A stretch of DNA of 64,000 nucleotides. Origin: Hyphomicrobiales bacterium (GTDB taxonomy: Bacteria > Pseudomonadota > Alphaproteobacteria > Rhizobiales > Rhizobiaceae). The notes under the pieces were generated by a model. That model was given only the letters and a program-made list of their open reading frames with translations. It ran no database searches and was not told the DNA's origin. The position numbers and the translations under genes were made by a program. Where the stretch lies: assembly GCA_900469955.1 (NCBI GenBank), contig UBYX01000022.1, forward strand, positions 30,751 to 94,750, read 5' to 3'. This document shows, piece by piece, positions 45,281 to 54,720 of the stretch. Within the stretch, counting starts at the first letter, position 1. Each line of letters begins with the position of its first letter.

Positions 45281-46588
45281 CTATTCGAGAAGCGGCGACC
45301 AGGCGGGGTCGGACGCGTAGGACGGGGTCTTCACCTGCTGTTCGTTGTAACCGGTCAGGTCGATCGAATAGAGTTGCGGACCGCCTGCACCGGCATTCTG
45401 GCGGAAGAACATCAGCACGCGTCCGTTCGGCGCCCAGGTCGGCCCTTCGTTGTGGAAGCCGCTCGTCAGGATACGCTCGCCAGAACCGTCCGGCTTCATC
45501 ACGCCGATCGAAAACTTGCCGCCGGACTGCTTCGTAAAGGCGATCAGATCTCCGCGCGGCGACCAGACGGGCGTCGAATAGGAACCGTCGCCGAAGGAAA
45601 CGCGCGTCTGACCGGAACCGTCCGCATTCATGACATAGATCTGCGGCCTTCCGCCACGGTCGCTCTCGAAGGCGATCCGCGCACCATCAGGCGCATAGGA
45701 CGGCGACGTGTCGATCGCCTGGGTAGAGGTCAGCCGCGTCGTCGTGCGGGACCGCAGGTCCATCGTGTAGATGTTGGAATTGCCTTCCTGCTGAAGGCTC
45801 ATGATCACCTTCTGGCCATCAGGCGAGAAGCGCGGAGAGAAGGTCATGCCGGGAAAATTGCCGACGACCTCGCGCTGGCCGGTTTCCAGCTGCAGCAGAT
45901 AGACGCGCGGCTGGTTGCCTTCGAAGGACATGTAGGTGATCTCCTGACGGCTCGGCGAGAAGCGCGGCGTCAGCACGATGTCCTTCGAGTTGGTGAGCAT
46001 GCGGACGTTGAAGCCGTCCTGGTCCATGATCGCAAGCTGGCGCTGGCGGGCGTTCTTCGGTCCGCTTTCGGAGACGAAAACGACGCGGGTGTCGAAATAG
46101 CCGTTTTCACCGGTGATCTGTTTGTAGATCGCGTCGGCGATGATGTGGGCCACCCGGCGCCAGTTCTCCGGCTGGGTGAAGAACTGCTGGCCGGTCATCT
46201 GCTGGCCGGCATAGGTGTCCCACAGGCGGAACTCGGCGCGCAGCCGTCCGTCCCCTTCGCGGGTGATACGGCCGGTCACCAGCGCCTGAGCGTTGATGAC
46301 TTTCCAGTCCTCGAAACGCGGCGAGCGGTTCGGATCGGAAATCTTCTCGATGAAGGCGCTCTTGTTGATCGGCGCAAAAAGGCCGGAACGCTGAAGGTCC
46401 GCGGCAATGACCTGGGAGATCTGCGGCCCCAGTTCGTTGTTCGAGAGGAAGTCCGTCACCGCGATCGGCAGCGGCTCGACATTGCCCTTGTTGATGTTGA
46501 TCTCGACACGTGCCTGGGCCGGCACGGCGAACATCATGGCCATGCCGGCAAGCGCAAGCACGAGGCGGATGAAAGAACGTTTCATCAT
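45281..46588 (-). CDS. tolB: Tol-Pal system beta propeller protein TolB
   Basis: A 435-residue periplasmic protein. Signal peptide ending PAQARVEIN, an N-terminal alpha/beta domain (20-150), and a six-bladed beta propeller with repeated WSPDG-like units ([45 protein letters not shown]). It binds Pal. The start at 46588 (MMKRSF) follows GAAAGG by 10-14 nt; the tolA stop lies 15 nt upstream. Confidence 0.95.
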   Translation of the reverse strand: MMKRSFIRLVLALAGMAMMFAVPAQARVEININKGNVEPLPIAVTDFLSNNELGPQISQVIAADLQRSGLFAPINKSAFIEKISDPNRSPRFEDWKVINAQALVTGRITREGDGRLRAEFRLWDTYAGQQMTGQQFFTQPENWRRVAHIIADAIYKQITGENGYFDTRVVFVSESGPKNARQRQLAIMDQDGFNVRMLTNSKDIVLTPRFSPSRQEITYMSFEGNQPRVYLLQLETGQREVVGNFPGMTFSPRFSPDGQKVIMSLQQEGNSNIYTMDLRSRTTTRLTSTQAIDTSPSYAPDGARIAFESDRGGRPQIYVMNADGSGQTRVSFGDGSYSTPVWSPRGDLIAFTKQSGGKFSIGVMKPDGSGERILTSGFHNEGPTWAPNGRVLMFFRQNAGAGGPQLYSIDLTGYNEQQVKTPSYASDPAWSPLLE

Positions 46589-46602
46589 GATACTAAAGCC
46601 TT

Positions 46603-47772
46603 TCAAAGCAATTCGCTCGGATCGAAGTTGACGACAACTTCGCTCCAGGCGTCGTATTTGTCGGCGGGCAGGTTCTTGAAGGGAGCGGACCTGCGAACCG
46701 CCCGGAGAGCGCTCGCCTGAAGCGTGCGGCGTGCGTTGTCCGAGCCGCCGGAGGCTTCCACCTCCGGTTCCCCGACGATTTCGCCCGTCTGATCGAGCTT
46801 CATGGTGACGCGGATGAGAACGCCGTCGGCGCCCTCGATACCGGCAATGACCGACCAGTTCTTCTGGATCTGGCCGCGCAGCGCGTCCATCTCGCTCTGG
46901 CTGAGCTTGGCGCCGGTCGATGGCTTGGTGCTGCCTGTCGATGCCGGCGAAGATGAGCGCTTGGCGCCGCCGCCGGATGCTTCCTGCTTGTTGAGCAGCG
47001 AAGCGATCTCGTCTGCGTTGAAATCGCTCGCTTTCGAAGACGAAGACTTGGCGGTCTCCTGCTTCTTGCCTTCCTTCTTGTCGGTCGGCTTCTCCGCAGC
47101 CTTGGCTGTTTCCGTCGGCTTTGCCGTTTCCGGCTTTTTCTCGACGGGCTTTTCAACCGGCTTCTCGACGGGCTTGGCCTCTTCCTTCGGCGGCTCGGGC
47201 TTCGGCTTGGCGGCCGGCAGCGGCACGGCATCCGGAAGCGGGATGTCTTCCGATTTCGCTTCGGCGGGCGCGGGCGTCGGTTCGGGTTTCGGCGGAGGCG
47301 TCGGCTCGGGCTTTGGAGGTGTCGGCGCGATCTCCGGCTTCGGCTGCGGCAGCGCGGCCATCTCGGTCGGCTTCGGCGCGGTCTCCTCCGGAACGATGTC
47401 CTTGACGTCGTTCTGCTCGGGCGTCGGTGTCGGCATCGGCCGCTCGACCGGCTTCGGCGCTGCGGCGGCCTCCGTCGGCGTCGGCTTCCTGGCCGGCGTC
47501 GGAGGCGTCTTCAGGTCAAGGTCGTTCTCGCCGGCATTTTCGGCACCTTCAACGACCTTCTGATTCTTGGTTTCCTTGGGGGACGGCTTTTCAGACATGG
47601 GCGCCTTCTTGTCGCCCTGCTGCATCTGGGTGATGGATTCGACCGGTATGATATCGACCGGCAACGCTTCGACGTCGGCCACCTCGAAGGAGGCGGGCGC
47701 GCTCAGCGACACCAGTGCAGCACCGAGCACCAGCGTATGCAGGATCAGCGATGTGCCGAGACTACCCTTCAT
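46603..47772 (-). CDS. tolA: Tol-Pal system protein TolA
   Basis: A 389-residue inner-membrane protein that spans the periplasm. One N-terminal helix (about 6-26, [17 protein letters not shown]), a very long Pro/Lys/Glu/Thr-rich domain (about 60-285, with many KPEP, PPKPEP and KPVE repeats) in place of the helical Ala/Lys domain of enterics, and a C-terminal TonB-like domain (about 290-389, [18 protein letters not shown]). Between tolR and tolB in the tol operon. Confidence 0.93.
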   Translation of the reverse strand: MKGSLGTSLILHTLVLGAALVSLSAPASFEVADVEALPVDIIPVESITQMQQGDKKAPMSEKPSPKETKNQKVVEGAENAGENDLDLKTPPTPARKPTPTEAAAAPKPVERPMPTPTPEQNDVKDIVPEETAPKPTEMAALPQPKPEIAPTPPKPEPTPPPKPEPTPAPAEAKSEDIPLPDAVPLPAAKPKPEPPKEEAKPVEKPVEKPVEKKPETAKPTETAKAAEKPTDKKEGKKQETAKSSSSKASDFNADEIASLLNKQEASGGGAKRSSSPASTGSTKPSTGAKLSQSEMDALRGQIQKNWSVIAGIEGADGVLIRVTMKLDQTGEIVGEPEVEASGGSDNARRTLQASALRAVRRSAPFKNLPADKYDAWSEVVVNFDPSELL

Positions 47773-47782
47773 GGCGCCGCGA

Positions 47783-48238
47783 TCACTTCTCCTGTTCCTG
47801 CAGGGTCACAAGACCGAGGTTCTTGTAGCCTGCTGCAGAAATGCGGGCCATCACCTTCATGACGACGCCGTAAGCGGCGGTGGTATCGCCGCGCACATAG
47901 ATGCGCTCGTTATAGCCGGTGGTGGCGATCGCCTGCAGCTTCGGCACGATCTCGTCGATGGCGATCGGCGTTTCCTGCAGGTAGATTTCGCCTTGCGGAT
48001 TGACCGATACGGTGATCGGCTGCGTATCCGCATTCATGGCCTTTGCCTGCGTTTCAGGCAGGTCGATCGGCACGCCGACCGTCATCATCGGCGCCGCCAC
48101 CATGAAGATGATGAGCAGCACGAGCATGACGTCGACAAGCGGCGTTACGTTGATTTCGCTGATGGCGCCGCCGCGACGACCGCCGCGCCTGCGACGCCCG
48201 CCACCCGATGCCTTTGCTCCTCCGGCCGACATACCCAT
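47783..48238 (-). CDS. tolR: Tol-Pal system protein TolR (ExbD family)
   Basis: A 151-residue protein. Gly/Arg-rich N-terminus, then one membrane helix containing the proton-path aspartate in INVTPLVDVMLVLLIIFMV (Asp at about residue 33), and a periplasmic domain (IDLPETQAKA, VRGDTTAAYGVVMKVM). It works with TolQ to convert proton flow into TolA movement. It lies 28 bp from tolQ and 10 bp from tolA. Confidence 0.95.
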   Translation of the reverse strand: MGMSAGGAKASGGGRRRRGGRRGGAISEINVTPLVDVMLVLLIIFMVAAPMMTVGVPIDLPETQAKAMNADTQPITVSVNPQGEIYLQETPIAIDEIVPKLQAIATTGYNERIYVRGDTTAAYGVVMKVMARISAAGYKNLGLVTLQEQEK

Positions 48239-48266
48239 GAGAGATTACTCCTTGGCTTCAACCGTT

Positions 48267-48986
48267 TTACTGCGCCGCCTGGCGCGGTTGCAGCTTCTCG
48301 TCGATCTGGCGCGACAGGATGGCCGAGAATTCGTCGGCGAAACCTTCCATGCGAGCAGAGAGCTTGCCGGCATCGGCGGTGAACTTGTTGTAGGCAATGA
48401 CCGCCGGAATCGCGGCGACGAGGCCGATCGCAGTGGCAAGCAGCGCCTCGGCGATACCGGGGGCCACGACCGCAAGATTGGTGGACTTCGAACCCGCGAT
48501 CGCCTGGAACGAGGTCATGATGCCGACGACCGTGCCGAAGAGGCCGATGAACGGGCCGGCCGAACCGATCGTCGCCAGCGAGCCGAGACGGGCTTCATAG
48601 GTTTCCGCTTCGCGCGCCATGGTCACGTCCATGGCCCGGTCGATACGCATCTGCAGACCGATCGGCGAGCGTGCACCACGCTCGAAGCTCTTCTTCCATT
48701 CCCGCATGGCGGCGACGAAGATGGCGGCGAGCCCGTTGTTCTGACGCTCCGAAAGCGTGCGATAGAGCTCTTCGAGCGACTGGCCGGACCAGAAGACCTG
48801 TTCGAACTGATCGAACTGGCGCTTGGCCTTGCCGAAGCTCACGTATTTGTCGATGACGATCGCCCAGGTCCAGACCGACGCACCGATCAGACCGATCATC
48901 ACCAGCTTGACGACCAGACCGGCCTGCATGAACAGCGACCAGAGGCTGACGTCGCTCGCCGCTGCCGCCAAAACTTCGTGTTCCAT
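48267..48986 (-). CDS. tolQ: Tol-Pal system protein TolQ (ExbB family)
   Basis: A 239-residue protein with three membrane helices: about 26-46 (VVKLVMIGLIGASVWTWAIVI), 140-162 (GSAGPFIGLFGTVVGIMTSF) and 175-197 (PGIAEALLATAIGLVAAIPAVIAYN), the last two carrying the conserved Thr and Gly residues of the ion channel. First gene of tolQRAB. Unlike enteric and many rhizobial arrangements, ybgC is not adjacent: an LprI-like gene on the other strand intervenes. Confidence 0.96.
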   Translation of the reverse strand: MEHEVLAAAASDVSLWSLFMQAGLVVKLVMIGLIGASVWTWAIVIDKYVSFGKAKRQFDQFEQVFWSGQSLEELYRTLSERQNNGLAAIFVAAMREWKKSFERGARSPIGLQMRIDRAMDVTMAREAETYEARLGSLATIGSAGPFIGLFGTVVGIMTSFQAIAGSKSTNLAVVAPGIAEALLATAIGLVAAIPAVIAYNKFTADAGKLSARMEGFADEFSAILSRQIDEKLQPRQAAQ

Positions 48987-49331
48987 CTACCTACTATCCC
49001 CGAATCCAAACGCCCGGCTTTAAGGACCGGGCGGGTTCAAAAGCGCGCTCTCGCGAGAATGTCGTTGATCGCCGGGTGCGCCCGCCTTAACCCCAAGATA
49101 CCCTGAGTTTCCAGCTTGGCTTCTCGCTTTCAATTTTGGTCAAAGGAAGGCGTGCGTTGCACAAATTCCTCACAAGCCAGTAAGACATCATTATCGTTAA
49201 GAATGCGTTACAGCCGCGACTGCGGTCTCCTTGGGAATTCACTTGCGGCTCACCTGAAATCTGATGGAAAACAAATCGGATTTTTGTACTTGTGGTGTCG
49301 CGAAACTTTAAACCGGAGCGGCAGGCACAGC
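48987..49331. other. 345-bp divergent region before tolQ and the LprI-like gene
   Basis: It must hold the promoter of tolQRAB and that of the plus-strand gene. No clear -35/-10 pair, known operator or RNA was recognised. An open frame runs through it on the plus strand in phase with the LprI-like gene but without ribosome site or signal sequence. Confidence 0.5.
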
Positions 49332-50018
49332 ATGTGGCGCGCATTGACGATAACCTTGTTCGTCCTGATGGCGACATCGGCCCATCCCGCCTCCTTCGAA
49401 TGCAACAAGGGACGCCTTGCGCCCGACGAGCGGATCGTCTGCAAGGATCCGCTCCTATCGTCGCTCGATACGCGGCTCGCCGAGATCCATGCCAAGGCGA
49501 AGGAGCGCGACCCGGACCTGACGCTTGAGACTTCACGCGACTTTCTGGCCGACAGAAAAACCTGCGGCGCGAATCGCGCCTGCGTCCTCGCAACCTATGT
49601 CGCCGTCATCGAGACGCTCGGTGACCTTGAGGACCTTCCGCAAGACATTACGGCCAACACGATTGCGGGCGGACGAGCGAAGGCCTCTTCCACATTGCCG
49701 GCAAAGATCGGCCAGTGCGTCGAAACCAAGATCACCTCCATTCATCCCCGTATCGGCGACAATGACCCGCCGCTCCCCGAAGATTACGATAGCGGGACAG
49801 GCATCGAATTCGCCAATGACGGCTATCAGGTCTCCTATGATCGCGAGGAGGCGCTGATCGCGTCGAAGCCCGGCGACAGGGTGACGATGTGCCTGATCTC
49901 TGTACCCCATCGCTGCCCGCCGGGCGACGATCGCGGCCGCGGATATTTCACCACCAATACCCGCACCGGCCAGAGTTGGGCGTTGGGCGATTCGCAGCAT
50001 ATGTGCGGCGGGCGATAA
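49332..50018 (+). CDS. Periplasmic LprI-like (DUF1311) lysozyme inhibitor-type protein
   Basis: A 228-residue exported protein. Signal peptide MWRALTITLFVLMATSAHPA, then a domain with Cys-based LprI/DUF1311 features: FECNKGRLAPDERIVCKDPLLSSLD and RKTCGANRACVLATY (four cysteines), followed by a second part (about 120-228) with four more cysteines that is not recognised. ATG 49332 is set by the signal peptide. It sits between tolQ and ybgC, on the opposite strand. A role against host or phage lysozyme is only inferred from the family. Confidence 0.8.
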   Translation: MWRALTITLFVLMATSAHPASFECNKGRLAPDERIVCKDPLLSSLDTRLAEIHAKAKERDPDLTLETSRDFLADRKTCGANRACVLATYVAVIETLGDLEDLPQDITANTIAGGRAKASSTLPAKIGQCVETKITSIHPRIGDNDPPLPEDYDSGTGIEFANDGYQVSYDREEALIASKPGDRVTMCLISVPHRCPPGDDRGRGYFTTNTRTGQSWALGDSQHMCGGR

Positions 50019-50044
50019 GCGGCCTTCGGGACCGGCCCCGATCC

Positions 50045-50500
50045 TTATTGGCCGACCGGATGCCCCAGAAACTTCTCGGCGATTGCTTCCGGCAGCCGGC
50101 GCGGACGTCCGTGCTTGTTGATGACGGCGATCACGACCTTGGCGGCGATCAGCAGCGTTTCGCCACGTCTGATCTCCTGGTTGAGCACCATCTTGGCGCC
50201 CCCTGCCTTTTCCGTCACCGTTTGGATGGTCAGGATGTCATCCATGCGGGCCGGCTGCTTGAAGTCGATCTCCATCCGGTGGACGACGAAAACCAGGCCC
50301 TCTTCATCGGCCGAGAGAAGCGCGCTCTGCTCGCAGCCGAGGCAGCGCAGGTAGTCGGTGCGACCGCGCTCCAGGAAGTGCAGGTAGCGGGCGTGATAGA
50401 CGAGGCCGGAAAAGTCGGTGTCCTCGTAATAGACGCGCTGGAGAAGCCGATGGCCACCTTCGATCAATTCGCCCGATAGCAAAAAATTGTGTTCCTGCAT
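50045..50500 (-). CDS. ybgC: Acyl-CoA thioesterase of the Tol-Pal cluster
   Basis: A 151-residue hot-dog fold thioesterase with the catalytic Asp in RVYYEDTDFSGLVYHARYL (YbgC signature, Asp about residue 27) and FVVHRMEIDFKQPARMDD. It hydrolyses short-chain acyl-CoA or acyl-ACP and interacts with phospholipid synthesis. The start MQEHNF at 50500 has AAGG-type sequence upstream. It diverges from sqdB. Confidence 0.92.
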   Translation of the reverse strand: MQEHNFLLSGELIEGGHRLLQRVYYEDTDFSGLVYHARYLHFLERGRTDYLRCLGCEQSALLSADEEGLVFVVHRMEIDFKQPARMDDILTIQTVTEKAGGAKMVLNQEIRRGETLLIAAKVVIAVINKHGRPRRLPEAIAEKFLGHPVGQ

Positions 50501-50635
50501 AAGCTTGCCTTGGAAAATTGCTGTTCCACCACTGGATGAGCGTGGGACGCCGTTCCAGTTTCCAGGGACCGAACTAAGTCCTGTCACACTTCCTCCCTAT
50601 CAGGAAATGTTCCAAAAACCAGCGGAGACTCCATC

Positions 50636-51856
50636 ATGAAGATAGCAGTCCTGGGCGGCGACGGTTTCGTCGGCTGGCCGACATCGCTCCACCTGTCCGA
50701 TGCCGGTCACGAGATCCATATCCTCGACAACCTCTCCCGCCGCTGGATCGATACCGAACTCGGCGTCCAGTCGCTGACCCCGATGGACTCCATCCAGGAG
50801 CGCACCCGCATCTGGCATGCCGAAACCGGCCGGCGCATCCACTTCCATCTGATCGATCTCGCCAGGGACTACGAACTTCTGAAGGGGTGGCTCCAAAAAC
50901 ATCGGCCGGACGCCATCGTCCACTTCGCCGAGCAGCGCGCCGCGCCCTATTCCATGAAAAGCGACCGTCACAAGAACTACACCGTCAACAACAACGTCAA
51001 CGCCACGCATAATCTTCTGAATGCGCTGGTCGAACTCGACCTCGATGCGCATCTGGTCCATCTCGGCACCATGGGCGTCTACGGCTATTCGACGGTCGGT
51101 GCAGCCATCCCCGAGGGCTACCTGCCGGTCGGCATCGAGACGGCGGACGGGCGGGCGGTCTCCCAGGAAATCCTCTACCCCGCCAATCCCGGCTCGATCT
51201 ACCACATGACCAAGTGCCTGGATCAACTCCTCTTCCAGTTCTACGCGAAGAACGACGGCCTCAGGATCACTGACCTGCATCAGGGTATCGTCTGGGGCAC
51301 CCATACCGAGCAGACCCGCCGCCACACCCAATTGATCAATAGATTCGATTATGACGGGGATTACGGGACGGTCTTGAATCGTTTTCTCATCCAGTCGGCG
51401 ATCGGTTATCCCCTCACCGTCCACGGTACCGGCGGCCAGACGCGCGCCTTCATCCACATTCAGGATTCGGTCCGCTGCATCGAAATTGCACTGAAGAACC
51501 CGCCTGCCCGCGGCAGCCGCGTAGAGATATTCAACCAGATGACGGAGACCCACAGGGTCCGTGATCTGGCGGAAATGATCGCGAAGATGACCGGTTCGAA
51601 GATCGCATGGCTGCCGAACCCGCGCAAGGAAGCGCCGGAAAACGACCTGATCGTCAAGAACGAGAAGTTCCTGGGCCTCGGGCTCGAGCCGACGACGCTC
51701 GGCGAAGGGCTGTTGGGCGAGATCGTCGATGTTGCGAAGAAATACGCCTATCGTGTTGACAGGACTCGCGTTCCGGCCGTTTCCGCCTGGACCAAGGATA
51801 TCGCGATCAAGGTCGAGCACGACCCGGAAGGCAAGCGGCTGAAATCGGTCTCGTGA
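50636..51856 (+). CDS. sqdB: UDP-sulfoquinovose synthase
   Basis: A 406-residue extended SDR that builds UDP-sulfoquinovose from UDP-glucose and sulfite. NAD loop GGDGFVGW near 7-14, HLGTMGVYGYS with the catalytic Thr near 140-150, catalytic Tyr and Lys in YHMTKC, and DLHQGIVWG. Full length for SqdB. First gene of sqdBDC; the lead may include CTGTCAC (50581-50587), half of a PHO box, but the second half is not clear. Confidence 0.95.
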   Translation: MKIAVLGGDGFVGWPTSLHLSDAGHEIHILDNLSRRWIDTELGVQSLTPMDSIQERTRIWHAETGRRIHFHLIDLARDYELLKGWLQKHRPDAIVHFAEQRAAPYSMKSDRHKNYTVNNNVNATHNLLNALVELDLDAHLVHLGTMGVYGYSTVGAAIPEGYLPVGIETADGRAVSQEILYPANPGSIYHMTKCLDQLLFQFYAKNDGLRITDLHQGIVWGTHTEQTRRHTQLINRFDYDGDYGTVLNRFLIQSAIGYPLTVHGTGGQTRAFIHIQDSVRCIEIALKNPPARGSRVEIFNQMTETHRVRDLAEMIAKMTGSKIAWLPNPRKEAPENDLIVKNEKFLGLGLEPTTLGEGLLGEIVDVAKKYAYRVDRTRVPAVSAWTKDIAIKVEHDPEGKRLKSVS

Positions 51857-51894
51857 TGTTGAAAATGCCGACAGTGTGAAGAGCGCCCAATCCT

Positions 51895-52707
51895 ATGAAC
51901 AACGCTTTCGTCACGCTTGTGACCAACGCCGATTACGCCATGGGCGCCGTGGCGCTCGCCCGCTCCATCCGGCGGACGGGCACGGCGGCGGACATCGCCG
52001 TGCTGCACACCGGCGGTGTTTCGCGGGACGCGCTCACGCCGCTCGAACCCCTCGGCTGCCGCCTTGTCGAAACCGGCCATCTGCCGCTCTCGGACGCCTT
52101 CAACGAGCGGCACGGCAGAAGCAGGCTGCACGGAACAGCCCCCTTCACCAAGGGCCGCAAGCCGGATTTCCATACACCGCTCGATAATTTCTGCAAGCTC
52201 CGGCTCTGGCAACTCGTCGAATACGACAAGGTGGTCTTCATCGATGCGGACGCACTGGTGCTGAAACCGATTGACAAACTATTCGCCTATCCGGAATTTT
52301 CCGCTGCTCCGAATGTCTACGAGAGCCTTGCCGACTTCCACCGGCTGAACTCCGGCGTCTTCGTCGCAAAACCTTCGACGGAGACATTTGCAAAAATGCT
52401 GGCCGCGCTCGACCAGCCGGAAGCGTTCTGGCGCCGCACCGACCAGACGTTCCTGGAAGCGTTTTTCCCCGACTGGCATGGCCTGCCGGTCTTCATGAAC
52501 ATGCTGCAATATGTGTGGTTCAATATGCCGGCGCTGTGGGATTGGGAGAGTATCGCCGTGCTCCACTACCAGTATGAAAAGCCCTGGGAGAAGGATCACC
52601 CGAAAGCCGACCGGCTGCGACCGCTGATCGACCTGTGGCACGCCTTTTATGAAGACCGCGACCTGCCGGATATCGGTTCGTGGCCGACGCCCGGAGAACA
52701 GACATGA
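51895..52707 (+). CDS. sqdD: Glycosyltransferase of the sulfolipid operon (GT8 type)
   Basis: A 270-residue GT8-like transferase. FVTLVTNADYAMGAVALARSIR at the start, the metal-binding DxD in VFIDADALVL (about 118-127), LNSGVFVAKPS near 157-167, and a C-terminal segment with HYQYEKPW. In Rhodobacter and Sinorhizobium SqdD takes part in sulfoquinovosyl diacylglycerol synthesis. 38 nt after sqdB; it overlaps sqdC by 4 nt. Confidence 0.88.
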   Translation: MNNAFVTLVTNADYAMGAVALARSIRRTGTAADIAVLHTGGVSRDALTPLEPLGCRLVETGHLPLSDAFNERHGRSRLHGTAPFTKGRKPDFHTPLDNFCKLRLWQLVEYDKVVFIDADALVLKPIDKLFAYPEFSAAPNVYESLADFHRLNSGVFVAKPSTETFAKMLAALDQPEAFWRRTDQTFLEAFFPDWHGLPVFMNMLQYVWFNMPALWDWESIAVLHYQYEKPWEKDHPKADRLRPLIDLWHAFYEDRDLPDIGSWPTPGEQT

Positions 52708-53591
52708 AAGTCCTGGTCTCGGGCGGGACGGGCCTGGTAGGCCGCTATATCGTCGAGGGACTGCTCTCCTCGGGATACAAGGTGATTGTCGGCTGCCGCA
52801 CGCCACCCGTTCCGGGCGCTTTTTCAAAGCCGGTCGGCTTCGTGCCGCTTTCTCTGGAGCCTGACCTCGACCAGATCGAAGCTTTCGATGACGCCTATTT
52901 CTTCGTCCACGCGGCGTTTGACCATAGTCCGGGGAAATATCGCGACGGAGAGGGCGGCGACCCCGCCCGCTTCCGCCGGCTGAACCTCGACGGCAGCGTC
53001 AAGCTTTTCGAAACGGCGCGGCGGGCCGGAACGCGGCGGGCCGTCTTTCTCTCCAGCCGTGCCGTTTATGACGGTCTGCCACCCGGCACGGAGCTTACTG
53101 AAAGCCTCGTGCTGCGGCCGGATGGTCTTTACGGCGAAATAAAGCTCGACGGCGAACGGGCGCTCGCAGCGTTATCGCAACCGGGATTTACCACCGCCAG
53201 CCTCCGGCTCACGGGCGTATACGGCAATCTGCAGCCGAACAAATGGGACGCTCTGCTGGCGGATTATCTCGCCGGCCGCACCGTGGCGGCCCGCGCCGGG
53301 ACGGAGGTTCACGGCGGCGATGTGGCCGCCGCGGTTCGCCTGATGCTGGAAACCGAGGCGGGTACCATCGACGGCCAGGTCTTCAACGTTTCCGACATCC
53401 TCACCGATACGCGCGAAATCCTCGGATGCCTGTCGCACCGGCCCCATCCGCTTCCGCCACCAGGCAATCGCGATGCGGTCAACATGATGTCCACGGCGAG
53501 GATCAAGTCATTGGGCTGGAGGCCTGGCGGACTGGCACTCCTGCGGGAGACCGTCAGGGATTTGGCGAATTCTCCGGATGCTGCGGCCTGA
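52704..53591 (+). CDS. sqdC: Sulfolipid biosynthesis NAD-dependent epimerase/reductase
   Basis: A 295-residue extended SDR: VSGGTGLVGRYIVEGLL (NAD loop, 4-20), FVHAAFDHSPGKYR, SSRAVYDGLPPGTELTE (catalytic region) and LYGEIKLDGER with the Tyr-x3-Lys-like pair. ATG 52704 overlaps the sqdD stop (ATGA). Its 3' end overlaps the convergent 128-aa gene by 38 nt. The exact reaction is unsettled in the literature; SqdC affects the glycolipid products. Confidence 0.85.
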   Translation: MKVLVSGGTGLVGRYIVEGLLSSGYKVIVGCRTPPVPGAFSKPVGFVPLSLEPDLDQIEAFDDAYFFVHAAFDHSPGKYRDGEGGDPARFRRLNLDGSVKLFETARRAGTRRAVFLSSRAVYDGLPPGTELTESLVLRPDGLYGEIKLDGERALAALSQPGFTTASLRLTGVYGNLQPNKWDALLADYLAGRTVAARAGTEVHGGDVAAAVRLMLETEAGTIDGQVFNVSDILTDTREILGCLSHRPHPLPPPGNRDAVNMMSTARIKSLGWRPGGLALLRETVRDLANSPDAAA

Positions 53592-53940
53592 AGCGCCGCA
53601 TCTTCGCTTCCTCCTTCGCCTTCTCCAGCGCCTTCTTGTGCTGCTCCGCCCATTTCGCTCCGGCGTCGCCGCCCCAGAGCAGCCAGGCTATATAGCCGGT
53701 CGAGGCGTTTTCCTCGTCGCCGAAGTTTTCGGCGCGTTTTTCGGTTCGATGCCGGGAAAAATAGCTGACCATTTTGCGGATGGTCTGCTCCGAAACCGGC
53801 TTCCGGTTCTTCAGATCCTTGGCACGCGCAATACCGGCGGTCGTTCCGCCGCGCCGGTATTGAGCCCGCAATTTCAGGCCTTTCTCGGCGGCAGCCGCGA
53901 CCTCAACGGGGGGGATACGCTCAGGACGTTCCTCAGCCAT
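53554..53940 (-). CDS. Phage-like hypothetical protein, 128 aa
   Basis: A basic, helical protein with AAEKGLKLRAQYRRGG, GIARAKDLKNRKPVSEQTIRKMVSYFSRH and YIAWLLWGGDAGAKWAEQ. This pattern recurs in proteins encoded next to phage structural genes and in bacterial genomes; function unknown. It overlaps the end of the DUF2945 gene by 8 nt, so the pair is co-transcribed, and it overlaps sqdC antisense at the stop. Confidence 0.75.
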   Translation of the reverse strand: MAEERPERIPPVEVAAAAEKGLKLRAQYRRGGTTAGIARAKDLKNRKPVSEQTIRKMVSYFSRHRTEKRAENFGDEENASTGYIAWLLWGGDAGAKWAEQHKKALEKAKEEAKMRRFRPQHPENSPNP

Positions 53941-54154
53941 GGCTCTTCCTCAGCTCGGACTGGCTTTTGAGTACGCGATCGCCGCTTTCCTGCTCGATGA
54001 GAAAGGCAGGTTCTTTTTTGTCCGCTTTTCTCTTGATCGTCTTGCCTTTGATCTTCCGCTCGACGTCCTCGGTGAACTTCTCGGTTACCTTGCCTCTGGC
54101 GTCACCTCGGCCCCATTTCCATTTCACTTCATGTCCGACACTGATGTCTTGCAT
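53933..54154 (-). CDS. DUF2945 small protein (HVA1/TUDOR-like)
   Basis: A 73-residue protein: ISVGHEVKWKWGRGDARGKVTEKF, then a Lys-rich strand region (KIKGKTIKRKADKKEPAFLIEQESGDRVLK quoted here only as the region about 31-61). This is the DUF2945/hypervirulence-associated TUDOR domain pattern, a small beta barrel common in stress genes. ATG 54154 follows AAGGAGAAGG. EcfG-type promoter upstream. Confidence 0.88.
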   Translation of the reverse strand: MQDISVGHEVKWKWGRGDARGKVTEKFTEDVERKIKGKTIKRKADKKEPAFLIEQESGDRVLKSQSELRKSHG

Positions 54155-54177
54155 GGCCTTCTCCTTCTTCGCAGAAG

Positions 54178-54203
54178 AACGGAGTGCCACGCCCAGATGT
54201 TCC
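54178..54203 (-). promoter_or_regulatory. EcfG-type promoter for the DUF2945 / 128-aa gene pair
   Basis: Minus strand GGAAC (54199-54203), 17-bp spacer, CGTT (54178-54181), 24 nt before the ATG at 54154. Confidence 0.7.
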
Positions 54204-54218
54204 AGAAACATTCCAGAT

Positions 54219-54716
54219 CTAGTTTAGATCGCGCCAAACCAGATGGCGCGGGCTTTCCGGCAGTGTCTCGATCTCTTCGGCGATGAAATAGGGAGGTATG
54301 TCGAGTGCCCTGAGTGCTGCCGTGGTCGCCGGCACCCATTTGAACTCAAGCTCGTGCCCATCAACCACCCGATGAACGATGTCGGTCGGATGGAAAGGAA
54401 ATCGCGCCGGAAGATCCATCAGGTAATAGAGCCCGAACTCATGCCAGTCGCGATCTTCGTAGTGGAAGAAGTTCTCGACCGACCAGAGCAGGCGGGCGAC
54501 CTTCACCTCAACGCCGAGTTCTTCGATCATCTCGCGCTTCAGGGTCTCCTGCGAGGTTTCGCCGATCTCCGCCCGACCGCCGGGAAATGTCCAGAAGGCC
54601 TCGTGCACCGCCCGATGCACCAGCACATGGCCGTCGCGGAAGCCGAGCCCGGCGATGCGCATCTGAAACGCGCGGCTCGCATCGGTCTTGATGCGGATGA
54701 GACTGCGATCCGCCAT
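54219..54716 (-). CDS. Nudix hydrolase
   Basis: A 165-residue Nudix protein. The Nudix box is complete from G47 to V69 (G-x5-E53-x7-R61-E62-M-I-E65-E66-L-G-V), giving the Mg-binding glutamates. Substrate not predictable. It follows a phosphoesterase gene by 4 nt, and both follow ruvB, so they belong to the ruv operon; a role in nucleotide cleaning is plausible but inferred. Confidence 0.9.
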   Translation of the reverse strand: MADRSLIRIKTDASRAFQMRIAGLGFRDGHVLVHRAVHEAFWTFPGGRAEIGETSQETLKREMIEELGVEVKVARLLWSVENFFHYEDRDWHEFGLYYLMDLPARFPFHPTDIVHRVVDGHELEFKWVPATTAALRALDIPPYFIAEEIETLPESPRHLVWRDLN

Positions 54717-54720
54717 GGGG

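Noticed and set aside
45374..46720. 448-codon open frame on the plus strand opposite tolB
   Set aside because: Antisense mirror of the TolB propeller; no ribosome site or promoter.
46802..47563. Gly/Ser/Phe-rich plus-strand frame opposite tolA
   Set aside because: A by-product of the Pro/Lys-rich repeats of TolA read in reverse.
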